DNA of 64,000 bases from Edolisoma coerulescens (lineage: Eukaryota > Chordata > Aves > Passeriformes > Campephagidae): contig VWZW01002546.1 in NCBI GenBank assembly GCA_013397115.1, positions 343,247 to 407,246 of the forward strand. Reading direction: 5' to 3'. This document shows positions 37,399-50,329 of this stretch, piece by piece (position 1 is the first letter of the stretch; each line of letters begins with the position of its first letter). Both the position numbers and the translations under genes were made by a program. A model generated the notes under the pieces. That model worked only from the letters and a program-made list of their open reading frames with translations. It was not told the origin of the DNA and did not search any database.

Positions 37399-40300
37399 CA
37401 TACACATTATGGTTTTGTCTCCCAAGTGTGATTCAGTGAGATTTACTTCCATGAGCATGTGAGTCCTTTTTTCTCTCTTCTTCTCTTTCTTTCAGCCACA
37501 CAAAGAAATGACGCCACAGTGAACTTTGTCACCAGGTGGCTTTTGCTTTATTTAGTAGCTACAGCTACAGAGCTGTATTTGGTTGGGTTTTCTCAAACAC
37601 TGCACTTGTTAACACTCATCAGAGAAAAAAATAAAAGGGTACATTTAATTTCTTTCTCCGTATGAAAGAGAAGTGCAAAGAACCAGCATGTTCCTAACTG
37701 GGCAGTAACAGGTACAGTGCAAAACACATTTACAACACTTGAAAAAATCTGAAAATGAAAGCACTCCAGCTGAAATATAATCTTTTGCTTGGTCTTTTGG
37801 TGCCTAATTGTCAGTATGCTAGTGGGAAGAAGTCATATTATCCAACTGGGATCCATTTACAACGAGGCAGCCAAATAACACATGTTTACAAAAACGTAGA
37901 GCTTGTTTTTGGAGAAAAGAATGTCATTCCACTATCACCAAAGCCGAGTGGTGTGTACAGTTAGTAAATCTTTTCTCAGTTGCAAAATCAGTGTCAAATT
38001 GCTAAGGCCATAAACTACATCAGCGTAAGTCACTCTCATTAATTTGATGGGTGAAGGAAGGATTTTCAAACAGCAGGTTTCTCATTTTAGTTTTTATTTT
38101 AATCAGCTAAATAATGAGGTGGGGGTAGAGTTGCTTAACCAGGCCAAGGGAAGAAGAAAGCAGAATCATCTTAAAACACCAATCCTGGATTTAATAGCCT
38201 ACAACAAAACACTAAGCAGGTCAGCTTCATGGTTCAGCAATTCCTAAAAGCCCTGTCTACTTCTCCACAGCTTATCAGCGGCCAGTGTGTAAGATCTCCC
38301 AATGAGATCTGATTTACAGCACTAAAGGGTTTTGCTGCAAAAATGAAGGGCAAGAATGGCACAGTTTTCTTGTACATTCTGTCTGTGAACACATATATTA
38401 AGAAAAACCCAAACCCTCAGAAACCAATTTGGCCCTCACGATAAGGATCTCTTGCATTTTTCATTGACATAAACAGGTCACAAAGCCTGGAAAAGCTTAC
38501 GTAGAATTCAGCAGCAATCTGGTTTGCTTTTTCTGGGTCAAAGTCAGAGTTTATCTTGTTAAGCTATCTAATTGAACACAGCCCATGTGATACAACAGGA
38601 CTAAGTGCATTAAATGAGGAGGCAGTGGGAAGTGGGGGATGCATTTATTTCTGTATGGTGTTGGAAGGATGCAGCTTCCTGGAAATACCTAAATTAGCTT
38701 TGAAATGGCTATATTTTGTAGCTGAGAAAAAAAGATGTCCTACTTCTATAATACATTTTCTGTAAATGCAGAGAATCCAAAGCTAGTTTAGTAGATTGTG
38801 ATTGTGAGATGAAATACAATAAGCAAGCTGAACATATCCCGATCTCTGTTTCCCTGTGGTAAATCTGAAATAATTGTATTGTTGCCAGATGAACAATGGC
38901 AGATTTTCATTGAGGTACCCAAGATCAAAAGCAGACCCCAAATGTCAAGTGAGTTAAAACCACAAACAGCATGATTTAAGACACAGTTGCACAAACCAGG
39001 CTGTATGCAGTTCTCAGTAAAGTGAATTATATATAATAACACTTATAGTTTCCTAGTACTATTGGATTTGCCTTTTTACATAAATGCTTAAGTTATGATA
39101 AAAAACAGAGCTGTGTCAGTTCTTTTCAGTCTCAGCACATTTGCTATTAGCATAAGAAATGCTGCTTATGGCAGAGGCAGCCGTGCTTGAAATTTCTGAA
39201 TTAATGGATTTGATTTCCTCTTGAGACAAACCATCAGCCTTGCAGTAATGGAAATAGATATAGTTGGTAAAACAAATAAAAAGCTGGCATGCAGATAAAA
39301 TGGGTTTCAGTATAAAATAGTAATGTTGTAATTGAAGTGAACAATTACAGGGTTGCTCCTAGGCACAAAAGAAATACCATGAAAATGAAGTAATGTTTTT
39401 GTTAAGTATAGACATTTCATGAAAATGTAGAGCTGCAGATGTCATTGTCTTGAAAAAGGAAAACTGTAGTTATTCTCCTTAGCTGAGATACCTTAATAAT
39501 ATTTTGCTAATTTCAATAATAATTACTAATGTTAAATCTAAATTTTACATGGGTGGAGGGGAAAAAGAGATGGAGACCAAAGCTTTACAACTGGTACTGA
39601 GCCAAAAGGCTTGCCTTTCGAGTGATTTTGGCTATCAGAGGTCAAAAACCTACAGTAAGAATTTTTGGAGGACAGGGAGAGGAGATAAAATTATCTGTTG
39701 GTAGAAGCATCCTTTGCCAGGGCTGCAACACCGGAAAGCCAGGGCAGAAAGCAAGAAATGCTGGCCATACTTGGTAATCAGCAACTGGAAACTACGAGGT
39801 TCCCCTAGGGCAACAGGGGAGGAACATGCTCAGCATCAGATCTCTTTACCAAAGACATTTCCTCTAACTGGGTCGCTCTTCTGGCTGGCTTTCAGCTATA
39901 TTCACTGCTGGGGGAAAGCAGGGACTTTCAGCATATGAGATCCTTTCATGTTAACTTGTAAAAGTAAAAGTAATGAAGCACACCAAAAGCCACAAATGTA
40001 AGTGTCACCTCAAATCTGAGAGTGCATTCATTAACTCTGCCACAACAAAATGCTCTGCTGTGTCCTATATTTCCTCTTGCTTTGTACGCATGACAGAAAG
40101 TGCTCTCATCACAATTGTTTGTAGAGATCTATTAATTAACAAATCACGATTGCTGTCTTGACAGTCAGCAGAGCACAAAGCTCTTCTTGCAGTGGGTAAG
40201 CCACAGTGCCCTACCTGGCGCAGCAAATGCTGTTCATTCATTGCATTTCTGTCACCAGGAGCTTGCCTGTACACTGCTGGTGCAGCTCATGGCCAGTGGC

Positions 40301-41140
40301 CCCACACCTGTGCCGCCCATGCATGGTTAACATGTTTCACAGCTGTACTGGCTTCGTGGTCCCAGGAGCAAGTTTTTTGGTGTTCTATGTCTCTTTCCGG
40401 GGTAGCCATGGCAAGGCACAAGGTGCTGGTTGACAGGTCCTGCTTGGTCTGCAGCCACTGGGGGCTGGCAGGCACCTTCTGAAGGTCTGGGTCACTCACC
40501 GCGGGAGGCAGCTGTGTCTTCTCAAGGAGACTTTCATGAGGAGACTCTAAAAGCTGTGATCTGTTAATATTTCCAGTTTAATTATAAAAGCTTCCAGTAT
40601 CCTGCATGGTGTTTAAAACACCCAGGTAAATAGTCTATATGTAAAAGCATTTTCTACTGTAACTACTCTATCAGGCAAGATATAATAGCAGTCTACTTAC
40701 ATATGTCACTCTATAGTGCCCACACGGAAATTTTACTGCTTTCTTCACATTTTTGCACTCACATAAATACACCCACATAGTACAGGTGGATTTCTGAATC
40801 ATGAAATGTTTCTTTTCCATAAGGAGAATTCTTTTGAAACAAATTAATGATGAATACATAATGGTTTAAATATATTTAGTGTTTTATTTGGTGTTTTAAA
40901 AGCTCTCTGAAAAGTTTTAAACACTATTATGTGCACCCATAGAATACAATATACACGTAATCTGTGGAGGAAATAAATGTCTGATATAAGATTTAAATCT
41001 TTATTTTTCTCCCTTGACATGGTGGCTGGTGACACATAAATGTACTTTTTTTTTCTTTCCCTTTGACAGAGTAATAAAAATCTCATTATCTCTGAATAGG
41101 CAGCAATTTCGTTATCTAATCTTTTTACCAAAAGGTTAGT
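37399..41140. other. non-coding DNA with scattered GC-richer patches
   Basis: Mostly unique AT-rich sequence. A long pyrimidine tract with a CAG acceptor-like end lies at 37464-37495. A GC-richer stretch at about 40190-40520 carries six CpGs and overlapping Cys/Trp-rich open frames (96 codons plus, 70 codons minus), but has no recognisable product. No exon could be supported. Confidence 0.6.
37529..37542 (+). promoter_or_regulatory. CTCF-like core motif
   Basis: TCACCAGGTGGCTT contains CACCAGGTGGC, a full match to the CASYAGRKGGC centre of the CTCF motif, with mismatches only at the edges (11 of 14 overall). CAGGTG inside it is also a ZEB/Snail E-box, so CTCF is not the only reading. Binding is not shown. 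Confidence 0.3.
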
Positions 41141-41149
41141 TAATTAATC

Positions 41150-41500
41150 AGAAACAAATCCTGATTATTATTTCAATAGAATTAGAAAGACAAATCACCA
41201 GAGTATGGCTAAATAGGGCAGGCCTGTGGTTTAACCTGCCTCATTTACATCCAAGTACAATGATTGTCAGGAGCTCACAGTGAGCAAACAGCCCCGAGAA
41301 CATAAGCCAGCAGATGGTTTTCTCTTGTCGCTAGCCTTTCCTCTCCTCTAATGCCTCTGATCCCATTACCTCACTGAATCTGTTACCAGGGTAACTGTTA
41401 AATTGCTGTGAAAGGCATGGTAATAAAGTAACCTGTCACACTGGCAATAAAAGCAGCAGAATTTTCCTGTTCACTGAACTTTTCAGCTCATCAATACTCA
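41150..41500. promoter_or_regulatory. candidate cis-regulatory block with RUNX word and RFX X-box
   Basis: Repeat-free sequence with a RUNX word TGTGGTTT (41225-41232) and a perfectly symmetrical X-box at 41382-41395. It resembles conserved non-coding DNA in texture. Regulatory function is inference; no open frame of note lies here. Confidence 0.28.
41382..41395. promoter_or_regulatory. RFX-type X-box (GTTACCAGGGTAAC)
   Basis: Two exact 6-bp half-sites, GTTACC and GGTAAC, are separated by two bases and fit the RFX consensus GTNRCC-N0-3-RGYAAC. X-boxes recruit RFX factors, which regulate ciliary genes and some enhancers. The motif match is direct; use of the site is not shown. Confidence 0.45.
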
Positions 41501-44500
41501 CTTTATGGAGAAATTCACCACTACACACAGGTCAGCTGCAGGAATTGTTAGTGAGGTTTTTGAAAAGCAAACCAAAGTTCATGTAAACATGGGAAAGTTA
41601 TAATTAAAAACTGGATTCAGAAATGCACACAGAGCTAATGCTTTGCTATGTGCTGTAGAAGGCTAGTAGGAGATTAGAGATATTCAGGTTCCTTCTTTTT
41701 TTAAGATATGTTCTATAAATAACCTTTACCACCAGCAGGAAGGTGATTAATCCAAAATCATTTTGATAGTATTTAAAACCACAGCGTCCGCTGCATCAGG
41801 TTACTTACTTTCAGCAGCTGCACTCTGACCTACTTGGTAAAGTGAATTTTTTTATCACAGAATAATCTAATGCCAGAAGGATTCATTTAGAAGACTTTCC
41901 CAGCATTTGTCTATGTTCCATTGTTTTACAGACTTTGAAGCAAACATGATATCTTTAACAGGTTTTTTGGCAATATGTGTCTGTTTCCCTTAATCAAACC
42001 TTACTGAGTATAATCCTAGAGAGGAAAAATGCATGTAGTCACTGCACCAGTCCCGGCTGAAAATGCTTCTCCCAGTTTTCTAATGTCACATATCCGACCA
42101 CAACTTTAATCAAAAAACAGTAGAGCAAGATTTCTTTTCTATTTTTTTCTTTTTTTCCTTAGCAATACATGGCATGAGGTTTATCCACAGAGCACATGCA
42201 CTGTTTGTCACTGATCAGAGCTGCATTTGAAAATGCCATGTGGAAAAACCCTACTGACTTCAATTAGGCTCACAAGAAACTGTAAGAACATGAATGAAAA
42301 AGAGAGTGCATATCTAATCCTTGTTATTAGCCTTTTGCAGACTCTACACTTTCAGCTTCATTTGGTAATGCCATTAATTATACAGCACTAACCTTGGAAT
42401 ATATTGGAGTTTGCTTCTTGAGAGAACTTCTCTCTCCATCTCTTTTTTTTAACTATTACTATTATTATTTTTATTTTCTTTTAAACTTGCAGACACTTTC
42501 AGCTCGTTATGAAAAATTGAAAGCATTTCTCTGACTGACAGCAAGCATGAACTGCAGTACATATTCCAGCTGCAGGCCACAGAAGAGAAGTGTCTTTAAA
42601 TAAATAGTAGCCACATTATATAGTCCTGAGAGTTTGGATTTAAAGTAAAGCTTCTGGCAAATAAATCTTTGCAGAGATTGTGTTCAATCTGTAGGTAGCC
42701 ACATTCACAACAATACCCTTTGTCAGTCTGCTGCTGATAGGCAGGGGCTGATTTTACACTCCTGAATAAAGCCACATTTGTGGCTTTACTAAAAATTCTC
42801 AGAACTCTGGGAGTTGTTCGGGGAGGAAAAGACACAAAGATGGTTCCACTGCGTTTAAGTACAATGCCAGGTGTGAGTTAATTGCACAGGCCAAGGTTCT
42901 TCCAAATTCTGGAAATCTTCAGAGGAGGTTTGTATGAAGAAGAACAAGCCAACTGTACGCAAAACTGCAAATTCACAGCCTTCAGCAGAGAAACACTTAT
43001 TAATCCACGTAAAATAAAACCATTTATACTGATCTATAATCTGGAATTTAACTGGCCTGTTTCTGAGATTTAGGGAACTAAACTTCTCTGGTATCTGGTC
43101 AGTATAACACAGTTATAGATAAATGTGGAAGTATGTCCACACATAAGTCAAAATCCTTGCCCTTTCCAAGCCACTGTTCTCATGAGATCATTTTGCAGGT
43201 GTGAGAAGTCCCAGTAAGATACCCTGTGCAGAATCTTCACTCTGTGCTCTGTATTTTTAAATATATCAGGAAGAATGATATGAACACAGTTTCAATGAAA
43301 GAATTGAGTTTTTAAAAGATGCCCCTGTTTTAAATTAAAATTTACTTTAAATTGTGCGCATACTGGCTTGTTCACGATTACACTTTCGCAGAATGCAAAC
43401 ATAAATGAGATGTCAACATGGATAAATTCCTTCCTTTGAAAATGTCTATGAATATTCATGAGCAACATTTGTTAGCTCATTTTCCCAGCTCTGCTTCAAA
43501 TGCACAGAGCAGGGTTTCTGTGCTTTGCATCAGCCTGTATGGAAAAGCCTTTCTGCTGCACAGATCCTGTTGGTGTAAAGAGGTACTGTCTTTGGATGGT
43601 GGCTTTCTACTCTAATTTGATTTAACCATCCCTATGGCTGCAATTACATATTCAAAAACAATCAAGAGTTGACACTGAGCTGAATTACAGCTGGCTCCAT
43701 TTATATTGCCACACCTTGGGTTTGCCTCACTGAAAACTTAAAATTACAGCACAGAAATTAAAAATGGTGTCAGAAGAGAATTAGAGTGGCTGTCTTTGAA
43801 AGAGAAAAAAAGAAGAGTAATTGTGTCCCTCCTTCCACCAGATGCTGTGTCCTTATTATTGTCCTCCTCAATAGCATGTTGTGACCAGACTCGCTATACA
43901 GTGTATAGCCCTTTTCTCCTTGGATTAAATTCATCTCTGTGCACTGGAGCATCACGCAGCCTCTGCACCACACAGACCCCACGCTTTCAGCCCTTGTGTG
44001 CTGCACAGTCCTTGCATGGGCTCTGCACGGGTGTGGATTGCACATTCCAGCTTCAGTTCCAAAGACAAGTGGCAGGAAAAATACCACAGACTTAGATACA
44101 CCACACAGTCCTGGGAATTCTCCACCCTCCCTGACTAAAGTTAGTTTCTGAATGTTGTGATCAGCCATCAGATCTGAAGAGTTTAATTTGCAGAAATAGC
44201 TAGGCATTTCCCACTTGTGGTGAAGTCCAGACACATGACCAAGATTTTTGTATCACTCCTAGCTTTGTGACAAATTAAGGCTTCAGATGCGTCAGAACAA
44301 AAATTTTCACCCCACCTCCTCCAATTTTTTAAGACTCTTTTGTCTCTTTTCTCCTCTTTGGAACAGCAATATTTTCCTTGCTCCATTTCTTTCTCTGAAC
44401 ATTTCTCACTGTCTGTCATAGCTGCCAGTATTGAAGTTCAAGGGAGAAAAAGGAGCATAGCAGCAAATTTAAAACATATTGAGCTACTCTCATTGAATAC

Positions 44501-47260
44501 TTTATAGTGGGCCAAACTTGAGAAACAGATTCATGGAGAAAAAAAGTCCCAACACTGCTGCAGATTTCAATAGAGTTTTATTGATTTGCATCAGGCGAGT
44601 AACCAAACTGCAGCTATTTATCTTGATGGAGTGAAAGAATTGGGAAGGACATCTGTCTCTCAGGGTTACTATATGGTTTGTTTGATCTTACCTGTATATA
44701 TGATTGATCCTGCTAGCTTATATTTAATGCATCTCTTATCCTATGACAGTGGAATAGTGTAAAACTGCTTCTTCCTTTATCTTTTAACATTTTACACTGT
44801 GCTTCTTATATTGTCCTTTTTTTCATGTACAAATTAAAAATTTACAGCTCTTATATCCAACATGGACAATTATGTACGAACATCAATCCTATCACTTACC
44901 CTGAAATAAAGGTTTATGATGCAAGCAGTTTTTTGTAGTCCTTCACACTGCCAGAGACCAGAGTGGGGGTGGGAGGGGGGACAACAAAAGCCCATATCAA
45001 CCCTGAATTTTTGATGTCGCTGCTGTTTTGTTCTGTGACTTCATGCTCCCTGAAGAAACAAGATGCATCAAGCAGTGCCTGAAACACGTTCTCTTCAAAC
45101 ATTGGGAATGATTATTTCAGCAAGTTTTAGCTTTCAGCAGCAACATATGTAGCAGCAGCTGTGCAGTAGTGCTTAGAGGCCACGGGTACTTTGGAACCCA
45201 TAAGTAAACTGTGACTTGCATGTAAAGAGCAGGAAAATGATTTTTTCCTCATTCAGAATTGTGCTGAGACTTCAGAAGCTTAGAGGACTAAGAAAGCAGC
45301 TTACTTCACCCACTTGGATGCAATGATCTCCCCTCCAAGAATTTTAATAGATTTTTTTAATAAATGTATATGAAAAAATTTGACCAATAAAAATCTCCCA
45401 CTCTTTTAACTAACTGGTTTGCATCAAAATTTCGCACCAAACAAAAGTGTCTTTGATCCCTAGCTAACCTCTTTTCCTCTCCAGCTCTTCCATTCATGAT
45501 TTTTTCTCTTATTTTTCTTTCTATATGTTACCAACAGAAAATTCATGGTCACAGCCTGAAGATCAAAGATGAAGTTTAATCTTCAGATTGTGCTGCTTAT
45601 GCTCATAAACCACTCAAGCGCCAATCCTGCTCTCCGTGACAGTGACAGAATCCTTGATTCAACTATAGGTTACAGTCAATGGGGAACATGCTTTAATCTG
45701 TGTACAAACAAAGGGATAAAACAGAAACGTACTATTCTAAGGATGATACTTTATTACAGTGAGACATCAGTCAGTGTTGCAATAATACAGGCTGGGTTTG
45801 GAAAATGGATGAGATTAAATTGTCTGCTGGGCTATGGCTGCCTCTTATGCACAGACTGGCGCATGCACTGCTCTGCTTCTCTGTCATTTATCTGCCTCAC
45901 AAAGACTCTGATCCACTACATGTTGTGTGATAGCACAAATTTCATGAGATGAAGGATTCTCAGAATTATTCAGGATTAAACCATTATTCTAAACATGATA
46001 GGATTTTTCAAATACTATTTGGATATGAGAAATTATTCCAGGGAGTAATTCCATTGAAATAATCAACGTTTTTGCTCAAGCGTTAGCATGCTCACATATC
46101 CGGGTGTCTGGAATCAGTTTCCACATTTGCCAGTTCCTTTTTAACACTCAGTGCCGAGTGCTTCTTCCAAGGTAGATTTAGAGGAAAGGTAACTTTGCAG
46201 AGAGCTGTCTGGGCTGTAGCGATGACAGCCTTCCACCACATTAAAGTAAGATTCCTTTATGAATCATACTGACATTCCCCAAGCTCCATTATTGTTATTC
46301 CAGTTTCGGAAAACACTTTAACACATGCTTCATTTCAAGACACATGTTTCAAATATCGTGGGATTTTGGCATTTGCTTAAGTACTTTTACAATTTGATTA
46401 GCTAAACAGTGAGGGAGGGACAGCCACGGAGAGAAAGAATAATTTTGGAACTAACAGCCCTCCATGCATAAATTCTTAATTTTTAGCCCACCCATCTCAC
46501 TCCCTCCTTTTTTCTAATTTCCACCCCTCCAATTGCAGTAGTCTGAGTGCTGTGACAGCATTTAAAGGATGACAAGCACAGGAACAGAAGAAGTAGGTAG
46601 AAGTCTGCCTGTGCCACTGGCTTCAGCCAGTGTCTGCTTCTGTCCCCTCCATTACCAGGTGCAGCACATTGGCCTGTTAAACAGGGATTTTTTCTGTTAA
46701 AAGGACGTGTCTCATTTTTTTGCACCAAAAAAAAAAAGAGTATATTTACATCGTTGAGACTTCTTTTTTTAAAAATATGCATTCATTGTATCAAGTGATG
46801 CTTAATAACTTGACATAACTGTGTGGCACAATGAAAAGTAGAACAACCTCTTTGGGAAGGAGGGTGAAAAGTCTTGGCATAATGTGAGAGCAAATAGCAC
46901 CTCATTCAGTGCTCACATCGTCTACAAATCATCAGTAACCCATCTGTCAACTACTGTAATAATTTTAACACACCTCCATAAAAAAAGTATTATTTGATAT
47001 CTAATATGATTAAGCTTCTTAGCTTGGACTTTATTAAATCCCTGCATCTTCTTCATGCCATTTTCTTTGAATAGCAGTTATATATTAAAAAAAAAAAAAA
47101 AGTAAATTGTAACAGATTGATTTAAAATATACAGGAATGAGTTAGCAGAGAAGAAATAGGGAATATGCCCTGAATAGTGATGTTTTACTCAGGAAAAAGG
47201 ACTTTTCAGAGGCTGCACTTCCCAAGAAGAACCTGAACTTCTCCCAAGTTACAGACATTT
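41501..47260. other. non-coding DNA, one weak exon candidate
   Basis: Largely unique AT-rich sequence. It has short T-rich and ATT-rich tracts near 42128-42160 and 42440-42482, and a near-palindrome at 42767-42788. The longest open frame (43770-44234, minus, 154 codons) has no recognisable domain and no splice support. A possible 5' coding exon at 45538-45758 is discussed as a finding only. Short A runs occur near 46727 and 47086. Confidence 0.6.
42767..42788. repeat. inverted repeat, 10-bp arms, 2-bp centre
   Basis: TAAAGCCACA and TGTGGCTTTA are exact reverse complements around TT. The TGTGG/CCACA words resemble RUNX half-sites facing each other, though that is only a motif reading. Confidence 0.88.
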
Positions 47261-47620
47261 CACGCGCCAGGGGAGGGCTGTACAGAAAGGTATGTGAAAA
47301 AACAAATAGTTTACTTCCCGCTGGTGTAGCTATAGAAGGCTGTGAGGGCTTCCTTTACAGGTGCCATTTAAAAGCTAGCATTTGTCAACAGGTACCGCAC
47401 AGTTACTGCAGTGGTTTCCTGCAAAGCTCCGGTGCTTCAGAAGCCGCTCAGTGACAGGTCTTGGCAAACGCTGACTTTTAAGTGGCAACCAGTATAATTA
47501 CAGCATTCATAAAAGTGAGAGATGAGCAGCGCTGACTGAAAAGGAGCCAGGTATCACATCACGTGGGCAAGGGCCATGCCTGGCTTCCCACCATGCTGCC
47601 AATGCCTCTCGGTCCGGAGC
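47261..47620. promoter_or_regulatory. CpG-richer patch, possible regulatory element
   Basis: Eleven CpG dinucleotides occur in 360 bp, clearly denser than the flanking sequence, where CpG is scarce. The patch includes an E-box CACGTG within TCACGTGGG near 47560. The minus strand has a GC-rich open frame (47507-47779, 90 codons) with no known domain. Candidates are a small CpG island, an enhancer, or an old GC-rich transposon I do not recognise. Confidence 0.25.
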
Positions 47621-50329
47621 AGCAGGGTGCCTACTATCCCTGTCCTGCACCACTCTTAAGCTGGAGCTGCCAATTTTTTTTTTTCCAAGCTTCACAGTGG
47701 ATTTTATGAGATGGTTTTGAAAGAATGAGAGGTCACCAAGCATCTTTGCATGCTGAACGTAAAAGTGAAACTCATCCAATCTGCTCTCTTTTTGTTCACA
47801 TTTTTCTGTGGTTGATGGGCATCAAGAAACTAGGAGGCTCACAAAGATGGCATGAATCTGGTGTATATAAGCCAGGCTATGTATGTCTTAAAGCAACTCA
47901 TTTTACAATACTGTCCATTTGCCAGATATATTTTGTTCTTAAGATGAGGCTGTAATTCACTTTATAAACTAAGTTCACATATGAACTAAAATTCATTTTG
48001 TCACATGAGCTAAAATTTTACACTAACATTCATAAAAAATTTGCACTTAAACGAGTCCTATTTCATATGCAAAGACAATTTCTTGATGCCAGATTTAATG
48101 TTATTTAAAAATTAGTGTTACTCTTGTCTGTTTGTTACATGTTGTGAATGTTTCTACAGTCCATAGGAAAATAAAGAAGAATACTGGTTTGTTAATGAAG
48201 AGTATCTTCCATGCGAAGGGGCTTAATTACAGCTACATAGCTGTACATGAGCTGGATTTCAGCATTTCATTTTTCCACCAGGCTGTGAATGTAGCATGAT
48301 ATAGTCTGTCATCATATGAATGTTCAAAATGTAAGTAGTTGCTCATCTGAATAGTTTCATTGAAATCAATGGGCCTAATTCACACAAGTATGGTCTTACA
48401 AAGCTAGAATGTATTTATATTCATACTGAAACCATGACTTCCTTGTTCATTGCTTCTTAACTTGCATTATTAATCTGCTGCTATCATCACTCAGTTTCAC
48501 TGAGGAATATCCAAAGCAAGAAAATGAATCGGTTTCTGTAATTTTTGGGGACTCAGAGCAGTCACTTGAATGCAAATAGTAAAAGTCATCTGAAATAAAA
48601 ACAATTATCTGAGATGCAAACTCATTGTTTCATCTATAAGTAATTATTTTTGTGGCAGTAGGGAAAATGAAAACTAAAATATTTATGGCTCCTAGCATCA
48701 CATATTTCAATGTACTCCTACTTCCCTTACTGCATGGTACACCTTCCCACATTTAACAGGTTTGGCCAAACCTGCATAAGAAAGCAGTGCTTATGCAGGA
48801 CTGAATGTATATGAGTTTATGGATAACCAGCACAGGTTTCCTTTCTGCACAGATTGTGTTGTTCATTCACATTGGGCAGCCTTTGACAGCCAGTTGTCAG
48901 GGGAGAGGAGCAGGATTGTGCTCTAAATGCTCAGTTTTCCTTATGATTCATCCAAAATGTTGCCTGAAGTACAATTTTGCCCCATGGATCTATGTTCCAT
49001 GGATACATTACACGCATAATACATATGGTGACCTGTTGTGTCTGTGCCGTGTATGTATTGCCTATGCATGAGGGCACATATGATCATGAAAGTTTGAGTC
49101 GTAGTCATCAGATGGATGCTGTCATCAGACCCTTATGTTAATTTATATGAATATCACACAGCAAAACACAGCCAACAGAGAATTCCCCTGTGTAGTCAAA
49201 GGCACCATGACAGGCACTGTGCCACCACCTTTGAGACCATTAACAGTAAAGGTGGAAATACAGCCATCATATTTGCCCAATTAACCTAAGCATGGTCTTT
49301 TGAAAACTTTTTCTGTAGCATTCTTTTTTTCTCAAAGGAAAAAGAAAATTTCTGCAGTCGTCTCTCTCTGCACAATTCCAGTTCTGAAAATCACCGGACA
49401 GAATAGCAGCAAAATGATGAGAAACAATTTTCTCTTATATTTGTATGGTTTGCTTCTCGTGGTTAAACATATCCTTGTCTACTTTCCTTAAAAAAAAAGA
49501 AAAAAGGAAAAGGAGAAAATAAGATGAGAGAAATAACTGACATAAACAAATAGGACAAGAGATACAGGAGTAGTGCTACCCTGTTTCCTTTTCAGGTAAG
49601 ACTATGAAAAATTGGACTGATTAGGTGAATATACATGCAGATATTTTATTGTTGTCTTGTACTTTCAGTACTATAATAATATTTTAACTTTATGATTGTA
49701 TTTTATGACATTATTATTCTTCTTCAAATTTTCAAATTTAAAAATAATCACTGCACAACTCCCCACCAGAAACAAGCAAAGTATCTATTCCTATGTGCCT
49801 GCAATCTATTAGGCCAATTTATTAGGGTATAAGACTAAAACTAAAGAAAATGGAGGCTAGATTAAAATTAATCAGTCTAAAAATCACTGGGAAAAAACCC
49901 TAGAGTGTAGACAAGCAGGAGAGGGAATTTAGGACTAGGAGATTTTATAGATGCTTTTAAGCTTTCTTCAAAATGGTCACTCTGGCAGCATGTCAAAAAA
50001 AATGACATACCACATTTCTGCTATTTTTTGACAAAAAACTAAAAGTTAATCCCATGGTACCTGAATTTGATCTCTGTGAAAATTTCCAAGAGCAAAGAGT
50101 TGAGCAGACCTGTGTCTCCCTCCACGTCTTGCTGCCCTGGGAAAATAATAATAAAGAAACACTTCTCGTAGCAGCAATACAGCAATCATGCTGGGTCATG
50201 AAACTAATTATGTTTTGTGATGGTGGAAATTCTCCATTTCTGTGTGAAGGGGCACTGCTGCATGATAGATGAACGTTAGAAAGGCAGTACATTGTGCTCT
50301 TTCATCTCTGTCACTGCATATTTATTCTA

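Noticed and set aside
37096..37458. 120-codon minus-strand frame with Tyr-Ile and Thr-His runs
   Set aside because: Its centre is the TA/TG microsatellite; the flanks show no domain or splice support.
43770..44234. 154-codon minus-strand frame as a gene
   Set aside because: No recognisable domain, no signal sequence, no splice context. With six frames over 64 kb of this composition, a few frames of this size are expected by chance.
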